Part shown: piece by piece, positions 10,111-19,279 of the stretch | How the letters are laid out: each line of letters begins with the position of its first letter | How positions within the stretch are numbered: position 1 is the first letter of the stretch | Assembly: GCA_017960525.1 (NCBI GenBank) | Contig: JAGCZA010000107.1 | Location: 18,139 to 82,138 of the forward strand | Source: Prevotella sp. | Lineage (GTDB): Bacteria > Bacteroidota > Bacteroidia > Bacteroidales > Bacteroidaceae | Direction of reading: 5' to 3' | DNA: 64,000 bases | Notes under the pieces: generated by a model | What the model saw: only the letters and a program-made list of their open reading frames with translations | Database searches by the model: none | Told to the model about the DNA's origin: nothing | Translations under genes and position numbers: made by a program

Positions 10111-10372
10111 TAACTTTACGGCCGATTCTCGAAGTTATGAGATAATGGGCATTGACGGACGTGTCCGTTCGCGCCCACAATTCGATTGACAGCCTACGCC
10201 GGGCTGAGGAGGGCGTCTTCAGCAATGGAGGACCTGACGAAGCGGGCTTTGGGTGGGAAAGAGAATCTTTACATAGAAAGGCGTTTACAAAGCGCTCTGT
10301 TCTTGGACCTATCGGAAATCTAGCAAATCTACGATACATGTTGTCCAGAACAATGCAGCGGTAGATGTCCCT

Positions 10373-10394
10373 GGGATGTGTTTATACGCATCCC
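10373..10394 (+). promoter_or_regulatory. Leader stem-loop
   Basis: GGGATGTG (10373-10380), loop TTTATA, CGCATCCC (10387-10394): eight pairs including one G-T wobble. It is a candidate recognition or pausing structure in the leader. Confidence 0.55.
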
Positions 10395-10516
10395 CTTTGG
10401 AGATATAGATGCAATGGTGTGTCTATACGTTCTCAATAAAGGGGTACTATATTCATATCGGCGTGGGCTCTGACGTTGTCTGTTCAACAACATAGGTGAT
10501 GCTAGAGCCTCGATAG

Positions 10517-10551
10517 GTGGAACGGACAGCAGTGCGATTCCACGCTTTTTT
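10517..10551 (+). terminator. Candidate attenuator upstream of the T6SS operon
   Basis: GTGGAA (10517-10522) pairs with TTCCAC (10538-10543). The stem may extend by CG/CG with one bulge, and GC plus six T (10546-10551) follow. It sits about 45 nt before the antiterminator gene, so it could terminate leader transcripts conditionally. Confidence 0.5.
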
Positions 10552-10594
10552 GTGTACCGTGTCGAACCGACCAGATATACAAAAAAGGTCCGAT

Positions 10595-11272
10595 ATGAGC
10601 ACATTGTCTAATGTGAAAACTCGTCGAGGCGAGGCAAATCCTCCGAGCGTCAGGTTTACCCCTGATGCCTTCCCCGAAGCAAAAAGCTCAAAAACAGGGG
10701 TGTCGGTAAGATATGCAGTAACACCTGAAAAGAAATGGTTCGTATTCCGGGCATCATACGGAAGGGAAGATAAAGCATCCGATTATTTGGTTGAAGACGG
10801 GACTTACACCTACATTGCCAAAAAGTATGTTGAGAGGTATATTCGTGGAAAGCGAAAGAGATACCTCCAGACACTCATCCCGAATTTGTTGTTTGCATAC
10901 ACAACCGAGGACAAGGCAGAAAAATATGTTAATAGCACGCCGGCTTTATCCTATCTTTCCTATTATTATAACCATTTTGAGCTTGATGATGAGCAGAAGA
11001 ATCCCCCATTGATAGTTTCTTGTGACGAAATGGGGAGATTTGTAAAAGCAACATGCAATAAGAACAAGCATCTGTTATTTGTTGACCTATCTCAATGCCA
11101 TTATAAAAGTGGTGAGATGGTAAGAGTAATGGAAGGCCCATTCAAAGGAACAGAAGGAAAGGTCGCGAGAATATCTGGCCAGCAAAGAGTTGTTATCTCA
11201 TTGTCAAACATCGGCTTGATTTCTACTGCATATATCCCGACCGCATTCCTTCAGAAGTTGGATTCTGAATAA
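10595..11272 (+). CDS. NusG/UpxY-like transcription antiterminator
   Basis: The 225-residue protein has a NusG N-terminal-like domain beginning 'KKWFVFRASYGREDKASDYL' and ends in a KOW motif ('SGEMVRVMEGPFKGTEGKVA'), as in specialised NusG paralogs (UpxY, LoaP, RfaH) that help RNA polymerase through long operons. I chose ATG 10595, preceded by AAAAAAGG, because the open frame upstream runs through the leader hairpin. It is the first gene of a 29-kb co-directional run, 28 nt before clpV, so a cis role in reading through the leader terminator and the long operon is the natural inference. Confidence 0.82.
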   Translation: MSTLSNVKTRRGEANPPSVRFTPDAFPEAKSSKTGVSVRYAVTPEKKWFVFRASYGREDKASDYLVEDGTYTYIAKKYVERYIRGKRKRYLQTLIPNLLFAYTTEDKAEKYVNSTPALSYLSYYYNHFELDDEQKNPPLIVSCDEMGRFVKATCNKNKHLLFVDLSQCHYKSGEMVRVMEGPFKGTEGKVARISGQQRVVISLSNIGLISTAYIPTAFLQKLDSE

Positions 11273-11300
11273 GAAAGTAAAACAACTCATTATTAAAAAT

Positions 11301-13565
11301 ATGGACAAGTACATCCAATTGCTACAAGGGTTCTCATTTGACTTGTTGCATATAGCGCAATCTTTCGCTACTGACAACAAGTCGCCAAAGATAGAGCCTG
11401 CCCATCTGCTTCGTGCACTTCTTCACAAGAGTGCGGGTTTGGTAAACTTCATAGAGGACACTCTTGATGAAGACTACTATTATCTTGTTGACTGGGCTGA
11501 TATGCGGATAAAGCAATGCGACAAGTCACCATACGGGATGAAAGGGCCAGAGTTGTCGCATGACGCTCAAATGGTTGTGAAGGAGGCTTTGGAAATAAGT
11601 GAGAAATGCGGACTTCAGGAAATCACTCCCGTCACTCTTCTTGCCTCTTTAGTCACCCCTGGAATTGGTTTCTCGTATGAACAACTGAAAACATTGCCTG
11701 TTCAAGCTGACAAGATAATAAAGACTATTCCGTCAGGAGCGACTACTAAGACCCGAGCGGGTTCGTCCATCACTAATCATCAGGCTTCGCAAGGTGAAAT
11801 ATCCCAAGATTACTGCATTCTCATGTTGTCGAGCGTTCCAGAGTCACCAGTTATTGGCTTCAGTGATAAAATCCTGTCAATGGGTGAAGTGCTGGCTCGT
11901 AAAGATAGGGCTAATATTTTGATTGTAGGAGAAACCGGAGTTGGAAAAACTAGCCTGATTAATGGAATCATACAGAAAGTCCGTGACAAGAAAGTCCCTG
12001 CATCCTTAGAAAATTTGCAGCCATACGAGTTAGACCTAATAGCTTTGAGCCAAGGAGTAACATATAAAGGCGAGATTGAAGATAGATTCAAGACAGTGGT
12101 AGACAGTCTGTTAAATCAATCACAGCCCCTTTTAGTCATTGAAAACTTCCATCGAGTTGAGGACAAGCAATCAACTCTTAATAGTATCTTGCCAGGGCTT
12201 AAAAAGCTTTTGTCAAAGAATCAGTTGCAAATTATTTGTACCGCTACGATTGACGGATATACTAAAGATATAGAGAAAGATAAGGAATTCATAAGTTTCT
12301 TTGAAAAGGTTACTGTTGATGAACCGACTGAAGAACAAGCTGTTGAGATTTTGAAGAGCAAGCGGGAAAGTTATGAGCAATTCCATCACTTACCAATTGA
12401 GGATGAAGTGCCAGCAGAGATTGTTCGTCTTGCAAAACGTTATCTGCCAGACCGCCATCTGCCTTCTTCAGCCATTGACTTACTTGACCGTGCCTTGGCA
12501 TCTGTAAAGATTGCCAACGAAATGGCAGATTTATCAGAAGAGAAGGCTAAGAAGCAAGAAAAACTACAAAAAGATGCTGTCCGTGATGTTGTTTCAAAGA
12601 TGACAGGAATACCGATGGGTAGCATTCAGTCAGAAGAACGTGAGAAACTGTCAAATGCAGAGGAAATACTTCATAAGCGAGTGGTAGGCCAAAACCATGC
12701 GATAAAGAGTATTCTAGAGGCCATCTATGAATCGCGTTCCGGTCTGAACAAGAAAGGCCAGCCGATGGGTTCGTTCTTCTTCCTTGGCCCGACAGGTACG
12801 GGTAAGACAGAATTAGCCAAGTCGTTGGCCGAATTTCTGTTCAATGATGAGACAAGTATTTTACGCTTCGACATGTCAGAATATAAGGAAGAACATTCTG
12901 TGGCATTGTTGTATGGTGCGCCTCCGGGATATGTGGGATATGAAGAGGGCGGCCTGTTGGTAAATCAGATTCGTCAGCACCCTTATTCTGTAGTTTTGTT
13001 CGACGAGATTGAAAAAGCTCACAAATCTGTATTTGACTTGTTCCTCCAAATTTTGGATGAAGGTAAATTGCATGACCGCTTAGGGCGCGTGGGCGATTTC
13101 TCAAATTCGCTGATAATCTTTACTTCAAATATCGGAAGTGATTTTATTTTCAAATCTTTTGGCGAGAACAAAGTTCCAACTCACGACCAGATGTTAGAAG
13201 TGATGCAGGGCCTGTTCAGGCCAGAGTTCCTGGCTCGACTTACGGAGATAGTACCTTTCTCGCCGATTACAGCAGAGATGATTGACCGTATCTTCGACAT
13301 TCATATCAAGAACCTCTTGAAGACGCTTAACGAGCAGAACATCGAGTTGGAAATTGACGAGAGTGCAAGGAACTATGTCACTAAGGTTGGGTTCAACGCA
13401 CATTATGGAGCAAGACCAATTCTTGGAATTATCCGCAAAGAAATACGTCGTCCTCTATCGAAGTTTATTATTTCTGGTGACATAAACTCTGGGGATAAGG
13501 TAACAATGAAGTATGATGAAGAGAAAAAACAAATAAGTTGGGACATAGACACTCCTGATGAATAA
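11301..13565 (+). CDS. tssH: TssH/ClpV AAA+ sheath-recycling ATPase
   Basis: This ClpB/ClpV-type unfoldase of 754 residues would disassemble the contracted TssB/TssC sheath. It has a Clp-N-like helical domain (about 1-145), a first AAA+ domain with Walker A GETGVGKT (210-217), a short middle region (about 400-430), and a second AAA+ domain with Walker A GPTGTGKT (496-503), Walker B VVLFDEI and the pore-loop-like 'GAPPGYVGYEEGG'. The first domain's Walker B reads LLVIENFH where ClpB has FIDEIH, so the catalytic Glu is replaced and D1 may bind but not hydrolyse ATP. It is shorter than typical ClpV. The neighbouring sheath genes decide ClpV over ClpB. Confidence 0.85.
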   Translation: MDKYIQLLQGFSFDLLHIAQSFATDNKSPKIEPAHLLRALLHKSAGLVNFIEDTLDEDYYYLVDWADMRIKQCDKSPYGMKGPELSHDAQMVVKEALEISEKCGLQEITPVTLLASLVTPGIGFSYEQLKTLPVQADKIIKTIPSGATTKTRAGSSITNHQASQGEISQDYCILMLSSVPESPVIGFSDKILSMGEVLARKDRANILIVGETGVGKTSLINGIIQKVRDKKVPASLENLQPYELDLIALSQGVTYKGEIEDRFKTVVDSLLNQSQPLLVIENFHRVEDKQSTLNSILPGLKKLLSKNQLQIICTATIDGYTKDIEKDKEFISFFEKVTVDEPTEEQAVEILKSKRESYEQFHHLPIEDEVPAEIVRLAKRYLPDRHLPSSAIDLLDRALASVKIANEMADLSEEKAKKQEKLQKDAVRDVVSKMTGIPMGSIQSEEREKLSNAEEILHKRVVGQNHAIKSILEAIYESRSGLNKKGQPMGSFFFLGPTGTGKTELAKSLAEFLFNDETSILRFDMSEYKEEHSVALLYGAPPGYVGYEEGGLLVNQIRQHPYSVVLFDEIEKAHKSVFDLFLQILDEGKLHDRLGRVGDFSNSLIIFTSNIGSDFIFKSFGENKVPTHDQMLEVMQGLFRPEFLARLTEIVPFSPITAEMIDRIFDIHIKNLLKTLNEQNIELEIDESARNYVTKVGFNAHYGARPILGIIRKEIRRPLSKFIISGDINSGDKVTMKYDEEKKQISWDIDTPDE

Positions 13566-13592
13566 TTTTTAATAACTAAAAATATATTAATT

Positions 13593-14048
13593 ATGGCAAG
13601 AAAAACTGTTATCTCGAAGGTTCTGGATGCTGACGCACAAGATGGCATCATCGAGTTCCCGCAAAACAGGACTCTGTATGCTGACCAGTTTACTGATGAA
13701 GCGCCAAACACCGACGAAGACCGAGAAGGCTTTAAGCCAAAAAACATGAAGGAAGTGTTTGAACACTACCAGCCAAGCAAAAACGATGTCGCTTTAGAGA
13801 CAGAAGAAGGCGGTGCAGTTTATGAGAGCTTCGGTTTCAAGTCAATTAAAGATTTTGAAGATGAAGCCCTAATTGAGCAGAGTGAACTTCTTGGAGCCGA
13901 GAAGGGTAAAATTGATGCCTACAATTCGGTTATCCGCCAGTTGGAGAAGAACAAGACTCTGCGAAACACTCTCAAGGATGAAGCAGCAAAAAGCAATCTG
14001 AAGAATGCCCTCAAAGCATTGCTGGCGGAAATTGAAGATGCAGAATAA
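13593..14048 (+). CDS. tssB: TssB sheath small subunit
   Basis: The 151-residue cytoplasmic protein pairs with TssC to form the contractile sheath. Its size, its place directly before tssC and an acidic C-terminal helix ('NALKALLAEIEDAE') fit TssB of Bacteroidetes systems. The N-terminus 'MARKTVISKVLDADAQDGII' lacks any signal peptide. Identification rests on size, synteny and general resemblance more than a single diagnostic motif. Confidence 0.78.
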   Translation: MARKTVISKVLDADAQDGIIEFPQNRTLYADQFTDEAPNTDEDREGFKPKNMKEVFEHYQPSKNDVALETEEGGAVYESFGFKSIKDFEDEALIEQSELLGAEKGKIDAYNSVIRQLEKNKTLRNTLKDEAAKSNLKNALKALLAEIEDAE

Positions 14049-14086
14049 TCCTTTTGTTATATTTTAAGGTATAAACACTATTATAT

Positions 14087-15469
14087 ATGGCAGCAGAAGA
14101 ATTGAATAAAGAAGTTCAGGCTGAAGGCTTGGAACTGAAAGAGAGAGAAAAAATAGAGAATCCTGCAGGACTACTGCAAGATAGTCTTGGAGGCTTGGAT
14201 AAGTTTGGTGGTTTCCAGTTGCTCAAAGGCCTTATTAAAGGTGTCGAGAATATGGACCCTCGTCGTAAAGCAGTAAAGAACATCTTCTTGTCCGACTCTG
14301 CTTACACAGATGCCCGTAAGAAATTGAAGAACGAGCTTGCCCTGTGGGTTTCTATTCTTGAAGGTGAAGGAGCAGACCCTATGGAAATCATCGAGGGTTG
14401 CAAGGCAAAATGTGAGAAAGCCGAACAGAACTTGAAGAATAATCTGTTTAACATCCATGAGGAAATCAAGAAATTGGAGGTTACGTATCGCTCTCTTGAT
14501 TCCTTCTTCGCCAATGCAGGACAGGGAAAGATTGACTGCATCACCTTGATGAATGTGAACAAGGATGAGTTGGAGTCTCACGATTCTGAAGATACCGTCG
14601 CCATTCGTGAGGAACTGGAGAAGTATTATGACCGTCTTAGCTTGAAGAACAATTACAGTCTGCTCGTTGTTCCCGGCTATCTCGGCGATGCAAATACAAT
14701 TAGAATGTGGGCCGACACAGCATATCGCAACAAGGTTATTATGTTGACGGACTTCAAGGACAGCCTTAATTTCGAAATGCTTAAGGAGGAACTTGACGAT
14801 GCCAGCCTGCAGGGGCAGGATGCTCATTTGGCAAACGTCGTCATGACTTGTAACTATATTCTTGGCAGAAAGAAGTCGGAATTGGCAAATGAGGACGATG
14901 ACGTTTATTTGCCAGGCTCTGCAGCTCTCGCTGGCCGCATGACCAATACTGACGAGATTGTCATTGCGCAGGGAGCTGCTGGCAAGAAGTATGGCACCCT
15001 CAGCAATGTAAAAGGTGCCCGTCTTGACCTGCGTAAGTCAGAAATAGCCGCTTTAATAGATCAGGGTGTCATCCCAATGGTTGAAGAAGACGGGCGCACA
15101 ATGGCGTTCTCCAACCGTTCTCTTTATAACGGAGCGACGATTGGCTTACAGGAATATCCCATTGTCCGCACATTCGACTGGATTGGTAAGGTGTTCCAGA
15201 ATTTCTTCAATGATGAAGCATTCATAAACTGGAACTCCCAGGTCAAGGCTGAATTGCAGCAAGCCGTTCATGATTTCCTGAGTGACTATAAAGGGCCTGG
15301 GAAACTTATTGAGAACTACAATCTCAAAGGTATCAACCAAGACCCCAAGACAAAGGATATCTCTATACAGGTAGAGCTGAAGCCTTTCTTCGCTGCTAAG
15401 AATTTCTTCATTGAACTGACAGGACACAATGGTCAAGCAGGCGTTGAATGGGATCAGAGCGTTAAGTAA
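14087..15469 (+). CDS. tssC: TssC sheath large subunit
   Basis: The 460-residue protein forms the sheath with TssB. The central region 'YSLLVVPGYLGDANTIRMWA' followed by 'SLNFEMLKEELDD', and the late 'IGLQEYPIVRTFDWIGKVFQ', are typical of Bacteroidetes TssC. Its length is close to the family norm, it starts 38 nt after tssB and it precedes hcp. No truncation or odd residues were seen. Confidence 0.85.
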   Translation: MAAEELNKEVQAEGLELKEREKIENPAGLLQDSLGGLDKFGGFQLLKGLIKGVENMDPRRKAVKNIFLSDSAYTDARKKLKNELALWVSILEGEGADPMEIIEGCKAKCEKAEQNLKNNLFNIHEEIKKLEVTYRSLDSFFANAGQGKIDCITLMNVNKDELESHDSEDTVAIREELEKYYDRLSLKNNYSLLVVPGYLGDANTIRMWADTAYRNKVIMLTDFKDSLNFEMLKEELDDASLQGQDAHLANVVMTCNYILGRKKSELANEDDDVYLPGSAALAGRMTNTDEIVIAQGAAGKKYGTLSNVKGARLDLRKSEIAALIDQGVIPMVEEDGRTMAFSNRSLYNGATIGLQEYPIVRTFDWIGKVFQNFFNDEAFINWNSQVKAELQQAVHDFLSDYKGPGKLIENYNLKGINQDPKTKDISIQVELKPFFAAKNFFIELTGHNGQAGVEWDQSVK

Positions 15470-15527
15470 AAGGTGTTTATCACTAATTTATATTTTTATT
15501 TCTTTAATAACTAAAAAGCAAAAAATT

Positions 15528-15935
15528 ATGGCAGCACAAAGAGTTGTTACACTCAATGCCGATGGCATTGCTGAGCGTGAGATTATGTACGTTCGTTATG
15601 AACTGAATCAGCAGACCGACGTTGAAGGTCAGCCGACTGGTACCACCCGTGGTGGTAAAATCTATTTCAAGGTGAAGTCGAATGATGACGGCAACACCGA
15701 CCTCTTGGAGTGGATGTGCGACACTTATATGAGTAAGAGTGGCACAATTTCTTGGCCCAACCGTCAGGGTGGTGAGATGAAACATCTGGATTTCAAGGAA
15801 GGCTACATGGTTGAATATGCTGAGACATACGACAACAAGAATGAGGTTCAGCAGTATGAGGAGTTCACCATTTCTGCCAAGGAGATTCAGATTGGTAATG
15901 CTCATCACAACAACCGTTGGACGATCGACAACTAA
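15528..15935 (+). CDS. tssD: TssD/Hcp tube protein, first copy
   Basis: The 135-residue Hcp-type protein builds the inner tube. Features are an all-beta pattern, 'YVRYELNQQTDVEGQPTGTT', a conserved 'RGGKIYFKVKS' and the C-terminal 'FTISAKEIQIGNAHHNNRW'. I placed the start at ATG 15528 (after AAAAATT); the longer open frame begins inside tssC. It is followed by a strong stem-loop before the second copy, which may raise its transcript level. Confidence 0.85.
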   Translation: MAAQRVVTLNADGIAEREIMYVRYELNQQTDVEGQPTGTTRGGKIYFKVKSNDDGNTDLLEWMCDTYMSKSGTISWPNRQGGEMKHLDFKEGYMVEYAETYDNKNEVQQYEEFTISAKEIQIGNAHHNNRWTIDN

Positions 15936-15945
15936 TCCTGACCGC

Positions 15946-15980
15946 AATCTGGTGCTTGGCGGTTTGCCAAGCACCAGATT
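15946..15980 (+). promoter_or_regulatory. Perfect 15-bp stem-loop between the two hcp genes
   Basis: AATCTGGTGCTTGGC (15946-15960), loop GGTTT, GCCAAGCACCAGATT (15966-15980). There is no T-run, so it is more likely an mRNA-stabilising or processing hairpin (or partial attenuator) than a full terminator. Confidence 0.85.
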
Positions 15981-15995
15981 CCAATAAGAAAGATT

Positions 15996-16403
15996 ATGGC
16001 TCTACAAGGTGAATTAAAAATTGGCGGACGTACCTATGGCGTTGTAGAATGCGCATACGAGTTCAATCAGTCCATTGATGACACGGGAAAACCCACCACT
16101 CGTCCTAAAGGAGGACAAATCACATTTGTGATGCCATCCACCAGTGACGATGATATGTTTTTCTACAAGTGGATGTTCAATAAGACTGAGGTAAAAGCAG
16201 GTATTTTCCGTTTCGTAGTTTTTTCAAAGAGTAATAAGCGGAGTTTTAAAACCGTTGAGTTTGCCAATGCTTATTGTATCAGCCTGAAAGACTATTTTAA
16301 TGATAACGACAGCAAACTGATGTACACAACAGTAACAATAAGTGCTGAAGTTATTCGTATAGGTACTTTCGATAGTGCCATGTTTACTAACGAGTGGACT
16401 TAA
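15996..16403 (+). CDS. tssD: TssD/Hcp tube protein, second copy
   Basis: This 135-residue paralog of the preceding Hcp shares its layout ('VVECAYEFNQSIDDTGKPTT', 'PKGGQITFVMPS', 'VTISAEVIRIGTF') but diverges in the middle. It ends 6 nt before vgrG, so it may be the Hcp that carries cargo or sits next to the spike, while the first copy is the bulk tube protein. That division of labour is inference. Confidence 0.82.
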   Translation: MALQGELKIGGRTYGVVECAYEFNQSIDDTGKPTTRPKGGQITFVMPSTSDDDMFFYKWMFNKTEVKAGIFRFVVFSKSNKRSFKTVEFANAYCISLKDYFNDNDSKLMYTTVTISAEVIRIGTFDSAMFTNEWT

Positions 16404-16409
16404 AATAGT

Positions 16410-18434
16410 ATGTCTATATCAGTCAAAAACATATCAATTGCCATTGGTGGAACAACTTCATCAGGTTTTGACATTGACCTTGATGGGGCAAAGTACCGTC
16501 TTGACAACTTTACATTGTACCAAAGTCTGTTAACCCATAACACTTTGTCTTTCTCTATGCATAAAGGACCTGACGAAGAAATCAATGAGGCGATGTTCTC
16601 GGTATGTGGGCAAATAATTGGTAAAGACATAACTGTTACGTTACAGACTGATAATATTGAAAATATTTCTTTGAATACGGAAAATGATAGTATCGCAGAT
16701 ATAGAATTCAAAGGGTTTATCATAGCTGCATCCGGTAGCAGAAGCGGCAGTGAATATAATATTAATGTAGAAGCACGTAGTTGGGACGCACTGCTTGAAG
16801 ATAATCCAAGTTGCAAATCATTTGAGGAAAAATCGCTTAACGACATCGTCAATGATGTTGTTGATGACTATAGTGACCATCTTGATACAGAGGTCGATTC
16901 TCGATTCACAGATACTATTCCTTATTGTGTTCAATATAATGAAACCAACTTCCAATTCCTACAGCGTCTTGCACGCAGATATGGAGAATGGCTATACAAC
17001 GACGGAACTCAGCTTGTTTTCGGAAATCTCAAGAAGCTGGATTCTGTTCGTCTCTCCTATCCCAGCAAGGATATCCCTTCTTATAATGTAGACTTAAAAA
17101 TGCAACATGTAGCATTCAGTCATGTTGCTTCCTCATATAATGCATACGATGCCAATCAGAAAGAAGGTATCGGTGAAATGCAGAAAGAATATAACTCTCT
17201 TAGCGAACAGGTGTTCCAGGCTTCGCAAGAGTGTTATACAAAACCGACTTTACAGAATCTCCATTCTGGTGGTTTTGCCAATAATGACGGTCGTGAGACC
17301 ATACTAAATGTATCTACCAAAACACAAGCACGTGGCGAGAAAGCGGGTATGCTAACCTACTCTGGCAATACCTATTGCTCAAAATTAAAGATTGGTGCCA
17401 CGCTTGTCATCATCGACAACTATATTACCAATAGTGCTTCCAATACGAAGAGCGATGTTGACCAAGACGAAATTCTCATTACGGAGCTGATACATTATTT
17501 CTCTTCAGACGAAACTTATAGTAACCACTTTATGGGTATTCCATCTGAATGCGACTATCCTCCTTATTCAAATAGTGATGTCTATCCTGTCGCCACTTCC
17601 TGTCGCGCCAAGGTCACAGAAAATGAAGACCCCAACAATCTGGGACGTGTTCGTGTGCAGTTTGACTGGCAGGCGCAATTGGATAGTGAAATGATGACCC
17701 CGTGGCTACGTATGGCCCAGCCGTATGCAGGTGGTGGCAAGGGCTTCAGCTTCATCCCGGAAATTGGCGAAGAAGTTATGATTGACTTTGAAGGCGGCAA
17801 TGCTGAGCGTCCATATGTAAAAGGTACATTATATAATGGTGTAGATGATGTGGATGGTGCCTGGGTAGCCAGCAACAATAGCCATAATCAGGTAAAGGCC
17901 ATCCGTACACGTAACGGTCACACCATTGAGATACATGATGAAGGCAACGACGGCTATATCCGCATTTATGACAATGAGAAAGAGAACTATATCCTTACAT
18001 TCTCTACCGACCAGAAACTCATTAAGTTGGAATCTACTGGCAACATAGAACTGTATGCCAAGAATGACATTATCATGCATGCTGGTCACGATATTAACGC
18101 CAGTGCCGATAATGACATCTTCATTGCCGCTTCTCACGACATGCAACGGACAGCCGATAACGACATCCGCGAACATGCGGGCAATGATCGCAGCACCAAC
18201 ATCGACCGCAACGACTCTCTTTCTGTCAGCGAAAACCAGTTTGTTAAGATTGGCGACAACAAAGACGAACAGATTGAACACAAACTGCAAGTTACAGCAG
18301 AGAACATCCGTGAAGAGGCGAAAGATCAGTTGCTTGAATATTCAACGACGCATCACATGAAAGCCGAAAATTCTGCGGCTATCAATGCTGGGAGCAAGAT
18401 TGATATAAAGGCAGGTATCGTTAAAGTTCAATGA
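16410..18434 (+). CDS. tssI: TssI/VgrG spike protein
   Basis: The 674-residue trimeric spike has a gp27-like first half ('VQYNETNFQFLQRLARRYGE' is diagnostic of VgrG), a gp5 OB-fold ('AKVTENEDPNNLGRVRVQFD', then 'MTPWLRMAQPYAGGGKGFSF'), and a C-terminal beta-helix needle with repeating 'NDI..HAGHDINASADNDI'. There is no extra C-terminal effector domain, so cargo is probably loaded through the PAAR-like protein encoded downstream. The start overlaps nothing and follows hcp by 6 nt. Confidence 0.93.
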   Translation: MSISVKNISIAIGGTTSSGFDIDLDGAKYRLDNFTLYQSLLTHNTLSFSMHKGPDEEINEAMFSVCGQIIGKDITVTLQTDNIENISLNTENDSIADIEFKGFIIAASGSRSGSEYNINVEARSWDALLEDNPSCKSFEEKSLNDIVNDVVDDYSDHLDTEVDSRFTDTIPYCVQYNETNFQFLQRLARRYGEWLYNDGTQLVFGNLKKLDSVRLSYPSKDIPSYNVDLKMQHVAFSHVASSYNAYDANQKEGIGEMQKEYNSLSEQVFQASQECYTKPTLQNLHSGGFANNDGRETILNVSTKTQARGEKAGMLTYSGNTYCSKLKIGATLVIIDNYITNSASNTKSDVDQDEILITELIHYFSSDETYSNHFMGIPSECDYPPYSNSDVYPVATSCRAKVTENEDPNNLGRVRVQFDWQAQLDSEMMTPWLRMAQPYAGGGKGFSFIPEIGEEVMIDFEGGNAERPYVKGTLYNGVDDVDGAWVASNNSHNQVKAIRTRNGHTIEIHDEGNDGYIRIYDNEKENYILTFSTDQKLIKLESTGNIELYAKNDIIMHAGHDINASADNDIFIAASHDMQRTADNDIREHAGNDRSTNIDRNDSLSVSENQFVKIGDNKDEQIEHKLQVTAENIREEAKDQLLEYSTTHHMKAENSAAINAGSKIDIKAGIVKVQ

Positions 18435-18463
18435 TTTCATGACTGTAAACAGCTTAATTATTT

Positions 18464-19261
18464 ATGGATTACTTAATTCAACAATTATCAAGTGATGTTC
18501 ATGCATTTAAAACAGGGGGTAATGCAAAGTTCCTATCTGACCGTATAAAGGACACTGTTTATAAAATCTCAGAAGGATGTCGCATGACACATAATCAGGC
18601 GAGGAAGCTGGAATTTATTCTTCATGAAATATCTTCAGATCAAGCATTGAAATGGGTAGTCTATGATGACTTGAAAAGAAAACTTAGGGACTCTATTTAT
18701 AGAGCTCGAGAGGAAGTTGCATCATCATTCTATGCGTATTGGGGGAAAGATCCTTCGCAAATGAATGGTATTAATTTTAAACACGATGTTTATATAGGGA
18801 TGATCACCAAAGGGACAACACTTTATCAATGGTGTAAGGCTATAATTGTTAATGGAAAAGCGTCTCTATATGATGAGAAAACAAACATTTCAACTGTAGG
18901 TGAGTATTTTTGTTTTAGTAAAGTCCCTCAGGAACAGTTAGGCCTTAGTCCATATTATGATTTAACGGATGTTTCCGGCAAATTTTTGGGAACGGCAAAA
19001 CGAGAGTGTTACAAATTCTGTTTCCCCTTTGATGCAGAATGCATGTTAAGTGCAGCAAGAGGTACATACGACAACTGGAACAATATGCAAAGATATGCAT
19101 CAGGGAAACTTAAAAGGAATTCTTTAGGTCGACCCCAAGGAATGCCTTTGTGGACTGTTGGAGGTCAACAACAAGTTTATATACCACTTGGATTTGGTGA
19201 TGATATAAAAAATAAAAAAAGATTAGCTATAGAACTGGCTAAAATTGCTCAACCTGCTTAA
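18464..19261 (+). CDS. Unknown protein in the effector cassette
   Basis: I do not recognise this 265-residue protein. The N-terminal half is helical ('RIKDTVYKISEGCRMTHNQA'); the C-terminal half is mixed with a 'VGGQQQVYIPLGFGDD' segment. It has no signal peptide or membrane helix. It sits between vgrG and the PAAR-like metallopeptidase, in sequence clearly AT-richer than the core genes. Candidate roles are an effector, an effector chaperone/adaptor, or the immunity protein for the neighbouring metallopeptidase; nothing visible decides between them. Confidence 0.6.
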   Translation: MDYLIQQLSSDVHAFKTGGNAKFLSDRIKDTVYKISEGCRMTHNQARKLEFILHEISSDQALKWVVYDDLKRKLRDSIYRAREEVASSFYAYWGKDPSQMNGINFKHDVYIGMITKGTTLYQWCKAIIVNGKASLYDEKTNISTVGEYFCFSKVPQEQLGLSPYYDLTDVSGKFLGTAKRECYKFCFPFDAECMLSAARGTYDNWNNMQRYASGKLKRNSLGRPQGMPLWTVGGQQQVYIPLGFGDDIKNKKRLAIELAKIAQPA

Positions 19262-19279
19262 ATAACATTCTTAATACAA

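Larger units (their letters stand above)
10111..10594 (+). promoter_or_regulatory. Long structured 5' leader of the T6SS operon
   Basis: TAACTTTA at 10111-10118 is a near-match to the -7 consensus, so transcription may start near 10125, leaving about 470 nt before the antiterminator start codon. The leader is GC-richer than the operon and rich in inverted repeats: ACGGA/TCCGT near 10154-10167 nested in TGGGC/GCCCA, a hairpin at 10373-10394, and a terminator-like hairpin at 10517-10551. Long untranslated leaders before UpxY-type antiterminators are known from Bacteroides capsule operons, and by analogy this leader may be the target of the protein encoded next. No good -33 element was found, so the start site is uncertain. 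Confidence 0.5.

Noticed and set aside
10097-10339. Small genes in the T6SS leader
   Set aside because: Short frames on both strands run through strong inverted repeats and lack start signals; the region behaves as a leader.
11301-13565. General chaperone ClpB rather than ClpV
   Set aside because: Short middle region, altered D1 and direct linkage to tssB/tssC favour the T6SS ATPase.
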